NCBI RefSeq assembly: GCF_000420725.1
Contig: NZ_ATVM01000007.1
Span: forward strand, 57,697 to 121,696
Source: Marinococcus halotolerans DSM 16375
GTDB taxonomy: Bacteria; Bacillota; Bacilli; Bacillales; Marinococcaceae
Length of the DNA stretch: 64,000 nucleotides
Reading direction: 5' to 3'
The notes beneath the pieces were generated by a model. That model was not told the DNA's origin and ran no database searches. It saw nothing but the letters and a program-made list of their open reading frames with translations. Within the stretch, counting starts at the first letter, position 1. Every line of letters begins with the position of its first letter. A program made the position numbers and the translations under genes. Of the stretch, positions 9,936-17,993 are shown piece by piece.

Positions 9936-9970
9936 GAAAGAAAACGCAGCACCCGGCTGCGTTCTTTCTT
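9936..9970 (-). terminator. Intrinsic terminator after the 9983 glycosyltransferase
   Basis: Arms 9936-9950 and 9956-9970 (GCTGCGTT core, 5-nt loop) form a long stem with T-rich flanks on the minus strand. It separates cpsB-GT from the flippase unit. Confidence 0.75.
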
Positions 9971-9982
9971 AAGCTTGTAGCA

Positions 9983-11041
9983 CTAAGTGTTTAGAATATT
10001 CTGGTACACTTTATCAATTTTTGCGGCCTGGACTTCGACATCAAATTGTTCACGTACTTTCTGCATATTATTTTTACCCATCAGCTCCCGAAGCTCTGGA
10101 CGTTCGAGCAGCAGCTGCATGCGGGCTGTCAGAGCCTCTACGTCACCGGGATCGATAATAAAACCGTCCGTGCCTTCTGTGATCATCTCCGGAATGCCGC
10201 CGACCCGTGTCGAAATAACCGCTGTTCCGTAGTTCATCGCTTCTAAAATCGCCATCGGAAAGCCTTCATTATATGAAGGAAGCACCATCACGTCTGCTTT
10301 TTGCAAATACATTTCTCTTTCCTTTTCCCCGGCCCAGCCAAGCACATGCACACAGTGCTCCAGGTTTTTTTCCTTCACCAGGGCTGCCACCTTTTCTACT
10401 TCACCGTCTCCGGCAATATGTACATGAAAGCCGCTGTGCGTTTCTGCGATCCGGCCGCATGCCTCCACTAAATCATACACACCCTTTCTATCTCCAAGGC
10501 GCCCCATAAAAAGAAAGTTTACCGGCTTTTCACTTTTGTCGTATGTATAGTTTTTTAAGGCGATGCCGTTTTCTATAACTGCAATTTTTTCAAGCGGAAC
10601 AATATGACGGAAAAACTCCTTCCAGTAGTCGGAAAGCACCACTACCCGTTCACTTAACTGAAGAATGTACTGCGACAGCTTTTTTTCCAACGAATTCATA
10701 TCCGTATAAAAGCTTTCAAACCTCGAACCGTGAATATGGAGCACGGTCGGAATACCTTTCTTTTTCAAATATAAAACGAACAGAGCTTTGCGGTAAAAAC
10801 TCCCTGCCACCGAGGCATGCAGGTGAACGATGTCCGGCCTGTTATGCTTTACTTCCTTGACCAGCTGATAAAAAGCACGGATAAACATTTTCACCCGGAC
10901 AGCTTTTGATTTATTGATATAAGAAGGGATCAGTTTAAAATCATATTTTTCCACCAGCGAAGAGGAAAGGACATTTTTCAGCACGGACACAATGCCGCCT
11001 TTGTCCTGTAAGTGTGAGCCGATGATAACTACTTTAGGCAA
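9983..11041 (-). CDS. Glycosyltransferase family 4
   Basis: A 352-aa GT-B enzyme. The acceptor half contains KGGIVSVLKNVL and PDIVHLHASVAGSF. The donor half has NFLFMGRLGDRKGVYDLVEA and the E-x7-E signature in PSYNEGFPMAILEAMNYG, followed by STRVGGIPEMI. It adds a sugar from a nucleotide donor to a lipid-linked acceptor at the inner membrane. The start is TTG at 11041 with only a weak GGGG upstream. It lies 30 bp after the phosphatase gene and ends at a terminator, giving a two-gene unit that heads the exopolysaccharide locus. Confidence 0.87.
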   Translation of the reverse strand: MPKVVIIGSHLQDKGGIVSVLKNVLSSSLVEKYDFKLIPSYINKSKAVRVKMFIRAFYQLVKEVKHNRPDIVHLHASVAGSFYRKALFVLYLKKKGIPTVLHIHGSRFESFYTDMNSLEKKLSQYILQLSERVVVLSDYWKEFFRHIVPLEKIAVIENGIALKNYTYDKSEKPVNFLFMGRLGDRKGVYDLVEACGRIAETHSGFHVHIAGDGEVEKVAALVKEKNLEHCVHVLGWAGEKEREMYLQKADVMVLPSYNEGFPMAILEAMNYGTAVISTRVGGIPEMITEGTDGFIIDPGDVEALTARMQLLLERPELRELMGKNNMQKVREQFDVEVQAAKIDKVYQNILNT

Positions 11042-11071
11042 TCAAAAACCCCGTTTCTTTTCATATTTAAT

Positions 11072-11845
11072 TTAAAACAGGCCGAGAAACTTTTTCTTCT
11101 GCCTGACCTTTAACGGCTCATCAAGCAGCGGATCTTTATTTTCAATAATACGTTCGGCGTTATCCAAAAAGGTTTCCACGTACTCTGATCCGAGATAATG
11201 ATCGATGTAATCATAGGCTTCGCGCAGGTCAAACGGGCGCATATCGATGTTGTGGGCATCCGTCGACACAATATGCGTTAAATTGTGGGTGACCATGTCT
11301 TCAGCAAACTGCTTGATGCTTTTGTTTACTTTACCGGTGAAGCAGTGGGCGGTAACCTGCGTGAGGGCACCGTTTTTCACGAATTCATGCAAAAGATCCG
11401 GCTGCTCGCGGAACGCCTTCGTCCGCTCAGGGTGTACGATGACCGGCACATAGCCCTCCACCTGCAACTCAAACATCAGCTGCTTCGCGTACCGTGGTAT
11501 CTGCGCACTTGAAAATTCCACAAACACATAGCGGCTGTGATTGAGACCGATCGAAATGCCTTTTTTTAAATCATTGAGCAGTTCGCCGTTAATCCGGTTC
11601 TCCTGTCCCGGAAGCACCTTCACGTCAATACGGGCGCTTTTCAGTGACTCGTTAACGTAGTCCACCAGGTGCGGAATGTCGTGGCCGCTGTTGTCCCAGG
11701 CGCCGTTTTTGTGGTGCGGTGTAGCAACGACGGTATGTATGCCGTTTAACTGCGCGGCTCTTGCCATTTCGATGCTGTCCTGAATGGTACCGGCCCCGTC
11801 ATCAATGCCGGGGAGTATATGTGAATGCAAATCAATCATAATCAT
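11072..11845 (-). CDS. CpsB/YwqE-family PHP tyrosine-protein phosphatase
   Basis: This 257-aa (255 from the second ATG) manganese-dependent PHP phosphatase is expected to dephosphorylate capsule tyrosine kinases. All family metal motifs are present: DLHSHILPGIDDG, ATPHH, the Glu in LPGQENR, VHPERT and STDAHN. Two ATGs, 11845 and 11839, follow AAAGGAG; spacing of 9 favours the second. It leads the polysaccharide locus, yet no CpsC/CpsD-type kinase or modulator gene is in the window. A homologue without these residues is at 14983-15774. Confidence 0.9.
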   Translation of the reverse strand: MIMIDLHSHILPGIDDGAGTIQDSIEMARAAQLNGIHTVVATPHHKNGAWDNSGHDIPHLVDYVNESLKSARIDVKVLPGQENRINGELLNDLKKGISIGLNHSRYVFVEFSSAQIPRYAKQLMFELQVEGYVPVIVHPERTKAFREQPDLLHEFVKNGALTQVTAHCFTGKVNKSIKQFAEDMVTHNLTHIVSTDAHNIDMRPFDLREAYDYIDHYLGSEYVETFLDNAERIIENKDPLLDEPLKVRQKKKFLGLF

Positions 11846-11946
11846 TTGCTCCTTTACGTTTTTTCCATATCAACAGCTTATCACATTTTTATTTTTTTCT
11901 GCATGGTTATTCTCTATACTGGGACTTATATGATTGGAGTGATTAC

Positions 11947-12843
11947 ATGGACTACCGCCAGCTTGTCTATTTTATGGAGGCTGCCCGGCTCGAAAGCATC
12001 ACCCGCGCCGCTGAGCACCTGTACGTTACCCAGCCAACGATCAGCAAGATGCTGCGGCAGCTCGAAGAGGAATGGGGAGTAACGCTGTTTGACCGTTCGC
12101 GTAAAAAACTGACCCTTACCGATGCCGGCGCAGTCATGCTCGAGCAGGCAAAAAAAATACGTCACGCCTACCACGGGCTTGAGCACGAGCTCGATGCCCT
12201 CCGCGGCTTAAAGCGTGGGCAGCTCCGCATCGGCCTGCCGCCGATCTTAAGCTCCTCCTTTTTCACCCGGGTGATCGCTCCTTTTCACGAAAAATATCCG
12301 GAAATCACCCTGCATCTTGAAGAAAACGGCTCGAAAAAAATTGAAGAGGCTCTGCTGCACGGCGAGCTCGACGTCGGGGCCGTGGTCCTGCCGACCGAGG
12401 AATCGCTTTTTCATACCCACCCGTTTGTCGACGAACCGCTCCAGGTCGTGCTTCCTGCCCGCCATGAGCTTGCAGCCCAGCCCGATGTCAGTCTGACCGA
12501 ACTTAGCCGTGACCGTTTTCTTCTGTTTAACCAGGATTTCTCTCTGCGCCAGCAGATCATTACCGCCTGTCGGGATATCGGGTTTATACCCAGCATTCTG
12601 TCGGAAAGCTCCCAGTGGGATTTTATTGAGAAAATGGTTGCGAGCGGTCTCGGCATTACCTTACTACCCGAAAGTATCTGCCGGGAGCTTGGCGGCGAGG
12701 TCGTTATCCGGCCGCTTGCCGGAGAATCACTCCGTTGGAGGCTCGGCCTCATCTGGCACCGTGAGCACTACCTTTCGTTTATCGCAAAAGAGTGGCTTGA
12801 TTTCTCCATTCCAGTGCTATCTCAAATGAAGCAGGAGGATTAA
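11947..12843 (+). CDS. LysR-family transcriptional regulator
   Basis: A 298-aa regulator. The N-terminal winged helix reads MDYRQLVYFMEAARLESITRAA, continues with LYVTQPTISKMLRQLEEEWG and ends in a typical LysR hinge. A periplasmic-binding-like effector domain follows (about 90-290). The sequence resembles the CidR/YwbI branch, but no cidAB-like genes are adjacent. The next gene is a thioesterase on the same strand with a 99-bp gap and its own ribosome site. Its target and ligand are unknown. Confidence 0.85.
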   Translation: MDYRQLVYFMEAARLESITRAAEHLYVTQPTISKMLRQLEEEWGVTLFDRSRKKLTLTDAGAVMLEQAKKIRHAYHGLEHELDALRGLKRGQLRIGLPPILSSSFFTRVIAPFHEKYPEITLHLEENGSKKIEEALLHGELDVGAVVLPTEESLFHTHPFVDEPLQVVLPARHELAAQPDVSLTELSRDRFLLFNQDFSLRQQIITACRDIGFIPSILSESSQWDFIEKMVASGLGITLLPESICRELGGEVVIRPLAGESLRWRLGLIWHREHYLSFIAKEWLDFSIPVLSQMKQED

Positions 12844-12942
12844 CGATTTTAACATAGACACAGGTTATGATAATTATATTAACCATTCATTTTTATTATG
12901 GTTTCATATGAAGTATCCTTATAAATGAAAGGAGACTTCATT

Positions 12943-13494
12943 ATGCAGGCACGGAAAATGCGTGAAAGCCGTATCGTCAACACTGACCAGGTACTGCTGA
13001 ACGATTTAAATAATTACAATTCCCTTTTTGGCGGCGTTCTAATGAAAAAACTCGACAGCTGCGCCACGCTGTCGGCCCGCCGGCATTCCCGCGCGAAGGA
13101 ATGCGTTACCGCTTCGACCGATTCCATCGATTTTCTCTGTTCGATTTTCCAGACGGATTCGGTCTGCATTGAATCATTTGTGTCCTACACCGGCACAAGC
13201 TCGATGGAAATTTTCTGCAAGGTCATCGCAGAAGACATGATGAGCGGGGAGCGCCGCATTGCAGCTACTGCCTTTTTAACCTTTGTCGCTCTCGGCGATC
13301 ACGGCAAACCAGTACCGGTGCCAGGGATCATTCCGGAAACCGATGAAGAAAAAACGCTGTTTGAAACCGGCAAAGACCGCGAAATTGACCGCAAGCACCA
13401 CCGGCAGAAAAGCAAGGAGCTTGCGAAATTCATTACACTGGAAAAACCATGGGATGAACACGAGGAGGTCACGCAGTATGATCACGTTAACTAG
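12943..13494 (+). CDS. Acyl-CoA thioesterase (YkhA-type hotdog)
   Basis: A protein of 183 aa with a single hotdog domain and a charged tail, close to cytoplasmic acyl-CoA hydrolases of the YkhA type. Recognisable parts are NNYNSLFGGVLMKKLDSCAT and the substrate-pocket strand ASTDSIDFL. The start is ATG 12943, which follows GAAAGGAGA by 8 bp; the ATG at 12925 precedes the ribosome site and is rejected. The tail after residue 140 is Lys/Glu/His-rich. The last 17 bp overlap the next gene, implying co-translation. Confidence 0.82.
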   Translation: MQARKMRESRIVNTDQVLLNDLNNYNSLFGGVLMKKLDSCATLSARRHSRAKECVTASTDSIDFLCSIFQTDSVCIESFVSYTGTSSMEIFCKVIAEDMMSGERRIAATAFLTFVALGDHGKPVPVPGIIPETDEEKTLFETGKDREIDRKHHRQKSKELAKFITLEKPWDEHEEVTQYDHVN

Positions 13495-13843
13495 TATTCA
13501 AACGCTCCGGAGCGTCGATGAAGAACGAAGCGCATTAAGGCACAACAACGAAGAGCTGTATACGCTTTGGACACATGCGGTTCAGCTGACCCGCAAGCTG
13601 CAGCTCCGCTATCAAAGCCTTTGCTCGCTGCTTCAGCCGTCAGGAACCCTCCCGGCTGACGTTGAGGCTCTGCCGGATTCTGTACGCCGCCTTTATATCG
13701 AGGAGGTTCAGAAGCTTCGCAGACAGGCAGATGACGAGCAGCTGCAGCATTTTATTCAGACGCTTTCCCCTGAAGAACAGGAAGCCTTCTGTGCGATGAC
13801 GGCCGGTGCTACACCGGAATCTATTAAAGGGCTGAAAAAATAA
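13478..13843 (+). CDS. Hypothetical helical protein coupled to the thioesterase
   Basis: A 121-aa protein starting MITLTSIQTLRSVDEERSAL. The ATG lies 8 bp after GAGGAGGT inside the thioesterase gene, a 17-bp overlap in another frame, and a clear terminator follows. A longer open frame upstream has no ribosome site. The protein is predicted almost wholly helical, rich in Gln, Glu, Arg and Leu, without signal or membrane segments; LRRQADDEQLQHFIQTLSP looks amphipathic. No family is recognised. Overlap suggests a function with, or regulation of, the thioesterase. Confidence 0.65.
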   Translation: MITLTSIQTLRSVDEERSALRHNNEELYTLWTHAVQLTRKLQLRYQSLCSLLQPSGTLPADVEALPDSVRRLYIEEVQKLRRQADDEQLQHFIQTLSPEEQEAFCAMTAGATPESIKGLKK

Positions 13844-13852
13844 CGAAACGAG

Positions 13853-13881
13853 TCCAGGCAATTACATTGTCTGGATTTTTT
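13853..13881 (+). terminator. Intrinsic terminator
   Basis: TCCAG (13853-13857) pairs with CTGGA (13871-13875), extended by GCAAT/ATTGT, and a run of seven T follows. It ends the thioesterase pair. Confidence 0.8.
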
Positions 13882-13943
13882 TGTAACTTCCCTGTCATTT
13901 AGACGACTATCATTTGTAGCAAATATCATATAATTACAGCCTA

Positions 13944-13972
13944 TTGAACTATTGCTGAATTAACTATAAAAT
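13944..13972 (+). promoter_or_regulatory. Predicted sigma-A promoter of the LCP gene
   Basis: TTGAAC (13944-13949), a 17-bp spacer and TAAAAT (13967-13972) lie 45 bp before the LCP start codon. Confidence 0.5.
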
Positions 13973-14016
13973 GAAGCAATACTACATAACTAGGCAGACA
14001 GGAGAAATGAACACAT

Positions 14017-14949
14017 ATGAAAAAAGCATTACTTATTATTGGCGGGCTGTTTCTGGCGCTCCTTATAGCAGTCGGCATTTACGCCTGGTATCTCTATGAC
14101 TCCGTGGCAGATACCGCACAAAATATTAACGAAGGCGAAGACCGCCAGAGCAACCTCCGTGATGCGGACGTGGACATGGATTCGAGCGAGCCGATTTCCA
14201 TTCTGCTTATGGGCGTCGACGCCCGGAACGGAAGCACCTCAGGCCGGACCGACACAATGATTGTAGCAACCATCAACCCGGAAACAGAATCGACCAAAAT
14301 GGTCAGCATCCCTCGTGATACGTATACGGAAATAATTGGCCGCGGGAATCAGGATAAAATCACGCACGCCTACGCATTTGGCGGGGCTGACATGGCCATG
14401 AACACGGTGGAAAATTTTCTCAACGTACCGATTGACTACTATGCTACCATCAACTTCGAAGGGTTTGAGGACATCGTAGACGCTGTTGGCGGCGTCACCG
14501 TGGAAAACGATTTTGCTTTTAGCGATAACGGCCATGATTTCCCTGAAGGGGAAATTGAGCTGGACGGCGAGGAAGCACTCACTTACGTGCGCATGAGAAA
14601 AGAAGATCCGCGCGGAGACCTTGGACGCAATGAACGCCAGCGCCAGGTTCTCGAAGCCGTGGCGAATAAGGGGCAGAGCGTTACGTCCATTACGCGTATC
14701 GGAGACTACCTCGACGTTGTGGAAGAAAATGTGCGCACAAATATGACCTTTGACGACATGAAGGATCTGCGTTCGAATTACTTTGGCGCCCGGAACGATA
14801 TTGAAAACATCAACTTTGAAAACGGGCAGGACCGGACCATTGACGGTATTTACTACATGGAACAGGACCCGGCCGAAGTGCAGGAAATCTCGAACACGCT
14901 CCGCGAACACCTTGAGCTTGAAAACGGAGAAGAAGCGCCCGCAGAATAA
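14017..14949 (+). CDS. LytR-CpsA-Psr (LCP) family wall-polymer ligase
   Basis: A 310-aa membrane-anchored protein with one N-terminal transmembrane helix (LLIIGGLFLALLIAVGIYAW) and an extracytoplasmic LCP domain. Family motifs include ILLMGVDARNGSTSGRTDTM, SIPRDTY, DAVGGV and RMRKEDPRGDLGRNERQRQV. These proteins move undecaprenyl-pyrophosphate-linked teichoic or capsular polymers onto peptidoglycan. The C-terminus is acidic. Located between wall-hydrolase and polysaccharide genes, it is a candidate to attach the polymer made by the 5-12 kb locus, though B. subtilis has three such enzymes and substrate choice cannot be read. Confidence 0.88.
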   Translation: MKKALLIIGGLFLALLIAVGIYAWYLYDSVADTAQNINEGEDRQSNLRDADVDMDSSEPISILLMGVDARNGSTSGRTDTMIVATINPETESTKMVSIPRDTYTEIIGRGNQDKITHAYAFGGADMAMNTVENFLNVPIDYYATINFEGFEDIVDAVGGVTVENDFAFSDNGHDFPEGEIELDGEEALTYVRMRKEDPRGDLGRNERQRQVLEAVANKGQSVTSITRIGDYLDVVEENVRTNMTFDDMKDLRSNYFGARNDIENINFENGQDRTIDGIYYMEQDPAEVQEISNTLREHLELENGEEAPAE

Positions 14950-14951
14950 AG

Positions 14952-14985
14952 AAAACGGTGCCCTCAACAGAGGACACCGTTTTTA
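14952..14985. terminator. Bidirectional intrinsic terminator
   Basis: An AAAACGGTG arm pairs with CACCGTTTT, with inner CCTC/GAGG. It lies between the convergent LCP and pseudophosphatase genes and overlaps the latter's stop codon. Confidence 0.8.
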
Positions 14986-15774
14986 TTTGGCTTTGGAGCG
15001 GTTTGGCATAAACCATTTTCGCTTTGCTTTTAATGGAAAAGGTTCTTCAGTACTGACGTACCGGTTATTCAGTACACATCCTGCGTTGTCCTTCAGCATT
15101 TGGGCGTACTCTCCGCTGGCAAGCTTTTCTATACTGTCGAAGGCGGTTTCCATGGAAGGATCCCCTTCAAAGGAATCAATGGTTACGTTTGCAGCAATGT
15201 GTGCCCACCGGTACTGAACCATTTTTTCAGCCAGATGCCTTTGCGGCTTTGGGGCGGATTTGTTGAAGCTCCCCGCGTTCACCTGCACGAGTGAACCATT
15301 TTTAATCAGCCGGTACAGCTCATCAGGATGCTGCTGGAATTCGGTTTCCTTTTCCGGTTCGGCAAGAATCGGCATGTACCCTTCCATACGCAGCTCATGT
15401 AAATGCGCGTGCATCTGATGGTAGGACAGTTCTTCACTCCAGTCCACAAGCACGTACCGGCTGCCGTTCAGCGTTAATGCTTCTTCCCTTTTTAATTCAC
15501 CTGCCAGTGTCTCCGTCAGCCGCACGCACTGCCCTGGATAAATACGGACAGCGCCTAATTCACCGCGCCACTGCTTCTGAAACTGTTCAATTAAAAATGG
15601 AATCGTGTCTCCCGGATGTTTGTCGTTACCATGCCATTGCTTCGGGGCAGCAATTATATCCGTTATTCCTGCCTGATTGTACTCTGCGAGTAATTGCCTG
15701 ACATTGTTTTCTTTCTCCGCCGTTTCATCTTCATCATTTAAGATGTAGCTGTTAATGTCAATCAATTCTTCCAC
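14983..15774 (-). CDS. CpsB/YwqE-like PHP protein lacking all metal ligands (pseudophosphatase)
   Basis: This 263-aa protein aligns end to end with the CpsB-type phosphatase at 11072-11845, including the RYVLV core, the LRMEGYMPIL segment, the LIKNGSLVQV segment and a basic C-terminus (KRKWFMPNRSKAK against KKKFLGLF). Every catalytic motif is changed: DLHSH to DINSY, TPHH to APKQ, GQE to GQC, HPER to AEPEK and TDAH to NVTI. Fold-defining residues remain and the frame is intact with a good terminator, so it is probably expressed but not a metallophosphatase. Binding or sequestering a phosphotyrosine protein, or antagonising the active paralogue, are possible roles. It is a separate unit from the polysaccharide operon. 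Confidence 0.8.
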   Translation of the reverse strand: MEELIDINSYILNDEDETAEKENNVRQLLAEYNQAGITDIIAAPKQWHGNDKHPGDTIPFLIEQFQKQWRGELGAVRIYPGQCVRLTETLAGELKREEALTLNGSRYVLVDWSEELSYHQMHAHLHELRMEGYMPILAEPEKETEFQQHPDELYRLIKNGSLVQVNAGSFNKSAPKPQRHLAEKMVQYRWAHIAANVTIDSFEGDPSMETAFDSIEKLASGEYAQMLKDNAGCVLNNRYVSTEEPFPLKAKRKWFMPNRSKAK

Positions 15775-15900
15775 TCCTTTTAACCAAGTTCCCCGACTTT
15801 AATTCTGCAAAATAATTTCGTAGTACAATGATAGCACAAATCACAGAAAAAAGTGATATGAACCTAGTTCTTTTTTCACTAAACCCTTTGATTTTTATCA

Positions 15901-15940
15901 TAAAAAAAGGCTGAAAGCAACTACTCTGCTTTTCAGCCTT
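15901..15940 (-). terminator. Intrinsic terminator of the NlpC/P60 gene
   Basis: AAGGCTGAAAGCA (15907-15919) and TGCTTTTCAGCCTT (15927-15940) form a stem, with seven T following on the minus strand. Confidence 0.85.
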
Positions 15941-15957
15941 ACGGATATTTATTTTAT

Positions 15958-16917
15958 CTAGAAGCGGCCGGCGCCAATGTAACGGGATTTCCAGTAGGAG
16001 CTGTTCATATCGGAAATAGTGACACCTGTCGAGGCGCCGGCATGAAGAAACTTGCCGTTTCCAACGTAGAAGCCCATGTGCGATGGACCGGTTCTTGTTT
16101 CATAAAATACTGCGTCACCAACGCTTGGGTTCGACACCTTCGAAACCTGCGTCCACATCTGTGCAACTGTCCGTTTCGTCGTCACACCGTGCTGCTTCAT
16201 CACGTACTGCACGAAGCCGCTGCAGTCAAACCCGCTCGGAGAAGTGCCACCCCACACGTACGGAGTGCCGATGTACTGTTTGCCTGTATTGACTACCGCT
16301 GACGAAGAACCTGTCGATACACCCGCTACTGCACTGCTCGAATTTGAACTGCCTGAGGAAGCTGTTACACTGCTGCTTAATGCCTTTCTCGTTACCGGCC
16401 CGACGACACCGTCCACGCCAATGCCGGCTGCCCGCTGAAAGTCTTTTACTGCTGCATCTGTTACAGGTCCGAACACACCGTCCACAGCGCTGCTATAAAA
16501 TCCTTTGCTTTTCAGCGTGCTCTGCAGGCTGCTCACTTCACTTCCGCGGTCGCCCCGGCGGAGACTGGAAGATACGCTCGAGCTGGAAGAGCCTGAAGAA
16601 TTCGAAGAAACGCTGGAGGAGGAGCTGCCGCCGCCGAGGTTCATTTTACTGAATGTGATTGGTCCGGCTACGCCGTCCACACCAATGTTCTTTGCGCGCT
16701 GGAACGATTTCAGGGAACTCGCTGTTACCGGGCCGAATACGCCGTCTATTGCGCCGGTGTGAAAGCCTTCGCTTTGCAGATACTCCTGCAGTTCTTTTAC
16801 ATCGGAATTCCGGTGGCCTGCTTTCAATGTCTGGTCTCCGAGCGCTGCGTCTGCAACAGTCGGTGTGGCGAGAAGTCCTGCTGCGAGGGCAGCGCTGAAT
16901 AAGAATTTTTTCATCAT
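15958..16917 (-). CDS. Secreted NlpC/P60 D,L-endopeptidase with two peptidoglycan-binding domains
   Basis: A 319-aa exported peptidoglycan hydrolase. It has signal peptide MMKKFLFSAALAAGLLATP with cleavage near ADAA, PG_binding_1 domains at about 30-95 and 120-180 separated by Ser/Gly-rich linkers, and a C-terminal NlpC/P60 domain. The catalytic Cys is in SPSGFDCSGFVQYV, the His in GPSHMGFYVG and the third polar residue is His in FLHAGASTGV. It cuts the gamma-D-Glu to meso-DAP bond in stem peptides. The ribosome site is weak. A 240-bp upstream region holds a good promoter and a WalR-like box, matching the known control of lytE/cwlO-type endopeptidases. Confidence 0.92.
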   Translation of the reverse strand: MMKKFLFSAALAAGLLATPTVADAALGDQTLKAGHRNSDVKELQEYLQSEGFHTGAIDGVFGPVTASSLKSFQRAKNIGVDGVAGPITFSKMNLGGGSSSSSVSSNSSGSSSSSVSSSLRRGDRGSEVSSLQSTLKSKGFYSSAVDGVFGPVTDAAVKDFQRAAGIGVDGVVGPVTRKALSSSVTASSGSSNSSSAVAGVSTGSSSAVVNTGKQYIGTPYVWGGTSPSGFDCSGFVQYVMKQHGVTTKRTVAQMWTQVSKVSNPSVGDAVFYETRTGPSHMGFYVGNGKFLHAGASTGVTISDMNSSYWKSRYIGAGRF

Positions 16918-17111
16918 GTTTTCGTCTGTAAGGTCTCTTAATATCCGGAGTGGGTATGTTGTGATTCTAAAGTTTCAGAAAAAAGCATCTGATAGAAATA
17001 TATGTAATAAAAGGGATATTTTTTATTATTAAGAGTTTAAGACGATTACACCTCCTGTTATTTTATTTTTGAGTTATTTAATATGTTTTTTCCGTTTTAT
17101 AAGCTACTCGT

Positions 17112-17172
17112 ATTATATGTTGGCGATATAACTAATTCAATAGAACGAGAACTTTTGTTACACAACTGTAAT
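17112..17172 (-). promoter_or_regulatory. Sigma-A promoter with upstream WalR-like box for the NlpC/P60 gene
   Basis: On the minus strand, TTGAAT (17140-17135) and TATAAT (17117-17112) are 17 bp apart. Fifteen base pairs upstream lies TGTTAC-N5-TGTAAT (17156-17172, plus-strand orientation), an exact match to the WalR/YycF consensus TGTWAH-N5-TGTWAH. The box is inverted relative to the gene, which is the main doubt. Transcripts would carry a leader of about 185 nt. Confidence 0.55.
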
Positions 17173-17257
17173 TTTGCACACAAATACGTAACTTTATTGG
17201 TGATATTGGACCTACTCAAAACTTTATACCCGTTATAATAGACTCAGCGAATTAAAA

Positions 17258-17295
17258 AAAGCTTCTTCCGCCTGCAGTTTGGCGGAAGAAGCTTT
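17258..17295 (-). terminator. Intrinsic terminator of the 17305 gene
   Basis: A perfect 15-bp stem (17258-17272 with 17281-17295) has an 8-nt loop, followed on the minus strand by T-rich sequence. Confidence 0.88.
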
Positions 17296-17304
17296 ATCTT
17301 TATA

Positions 17305-17946
17305 TTACATTTGCAGTATTCTATGTTCTTTAATATAGTCAATGACCTCTTCAACGCTTATATCGTCTGCGAGAATATATCTGCTGCGCTGATGCACCTC
17401 CGGCTTTTCAAGAATATTAAGCTTTACGCAATAGCGGAACAGAAGTGTTATAAACTGTCGCAGCGTCGAGGCCTGGTAGGTGGATTTCTCCTTCAGTGAA
17501 TCACCGAAGGCTTCAAAGTAATCCTTGGAGGAAAAAGGAGACTTATTTTCCCAGGAGACCAGGTTCTGCAAAAACGTTCTGAAAAAATCAACGCTTACGG
17601 CATACGTCTGCGGGGCTTTTTTAAATTTCAGCAGTCCTTCTTCCTCAATATAGTATAAAAGGAGCGTTTCCCTCCCCCGTCCTGCAGAAATGGTGTTTCC
17701 GTTCACCCGGGGCTGCTCTCTGAACGAGACTGTCGGAGCGGACAAGTCGACTAATCCGTTTTCCCCGGGCATTACAGTCTCTGCTCCGTTTCGCTCCGGA
17801 TAACTGACGTCCTCTCCTGCGATAAAGGCCTCCATCCGCTCGAGGTTACGCATATGGTGCACGGCCTGCTCGGCCCGGTCGTAGTTATGGTCCTGGATCG
17901 CCTCGTGCAGAATTTCCTGTAACTGTTCTTCATATTTTGCTGCCAT
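17305..17946 (-). CDS. Hypothetical protein, 213 aa
   Basis: No family is recognised. The N-terminal 45 residues form a charged helix with Met and His (AVHHMRNLERMEAFIAGE). A polar, proline-containing linker follows (about 48-90). The C-terminal part is compact and helix-rich and could be a winged-helix or TPR-like fold: YYIEEEGLLKFKKAPQTYAV, TLRQFITLLFRYCVKLNILE and SVEEVIDYIKEH. There is no signal or membrane segment. AAAGGAG lies 11 bp before ATG. It is monocistronic with a strong terminator and has a large inverted repeat 50 bp upstream, so it may be regulatory or autoregulated. That last point is inference. Confidence 0.65.
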   Translation of the reverse strand: MAAKYEEQLQEILHEAIQDHNYDRAEQAVHHMRNLERMEAFIAGEDVSYPERNGAETVMPGENGLVDLSAPTVSFREQPRVNGNTISAGRGRETLLLYYIEEEGLLKFKKAPQTYAVSVDFFRTFLQNLVSWENKSPFSSKDYFEAFGDSLKEKSTYQASTLRQFITLLFRYCVKLNILEKPEVHQRSRYILADDISVEEVIDYIKEHRILQM

Positions 17947-17993
17947 TAAGGGTAAATCTCCTTTCTTCAGTGACGGGCTCCGTAATATTAATC

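Noticed and set aside
16918..17250. A c-di-AMP (ydaO) riboswitch before the NlpC/P60 gene
   Set aside because: Such genes often have one, but the conserved GGGGGACCCA-type and pseudoknot segments are not present; the leader is AT-rich.
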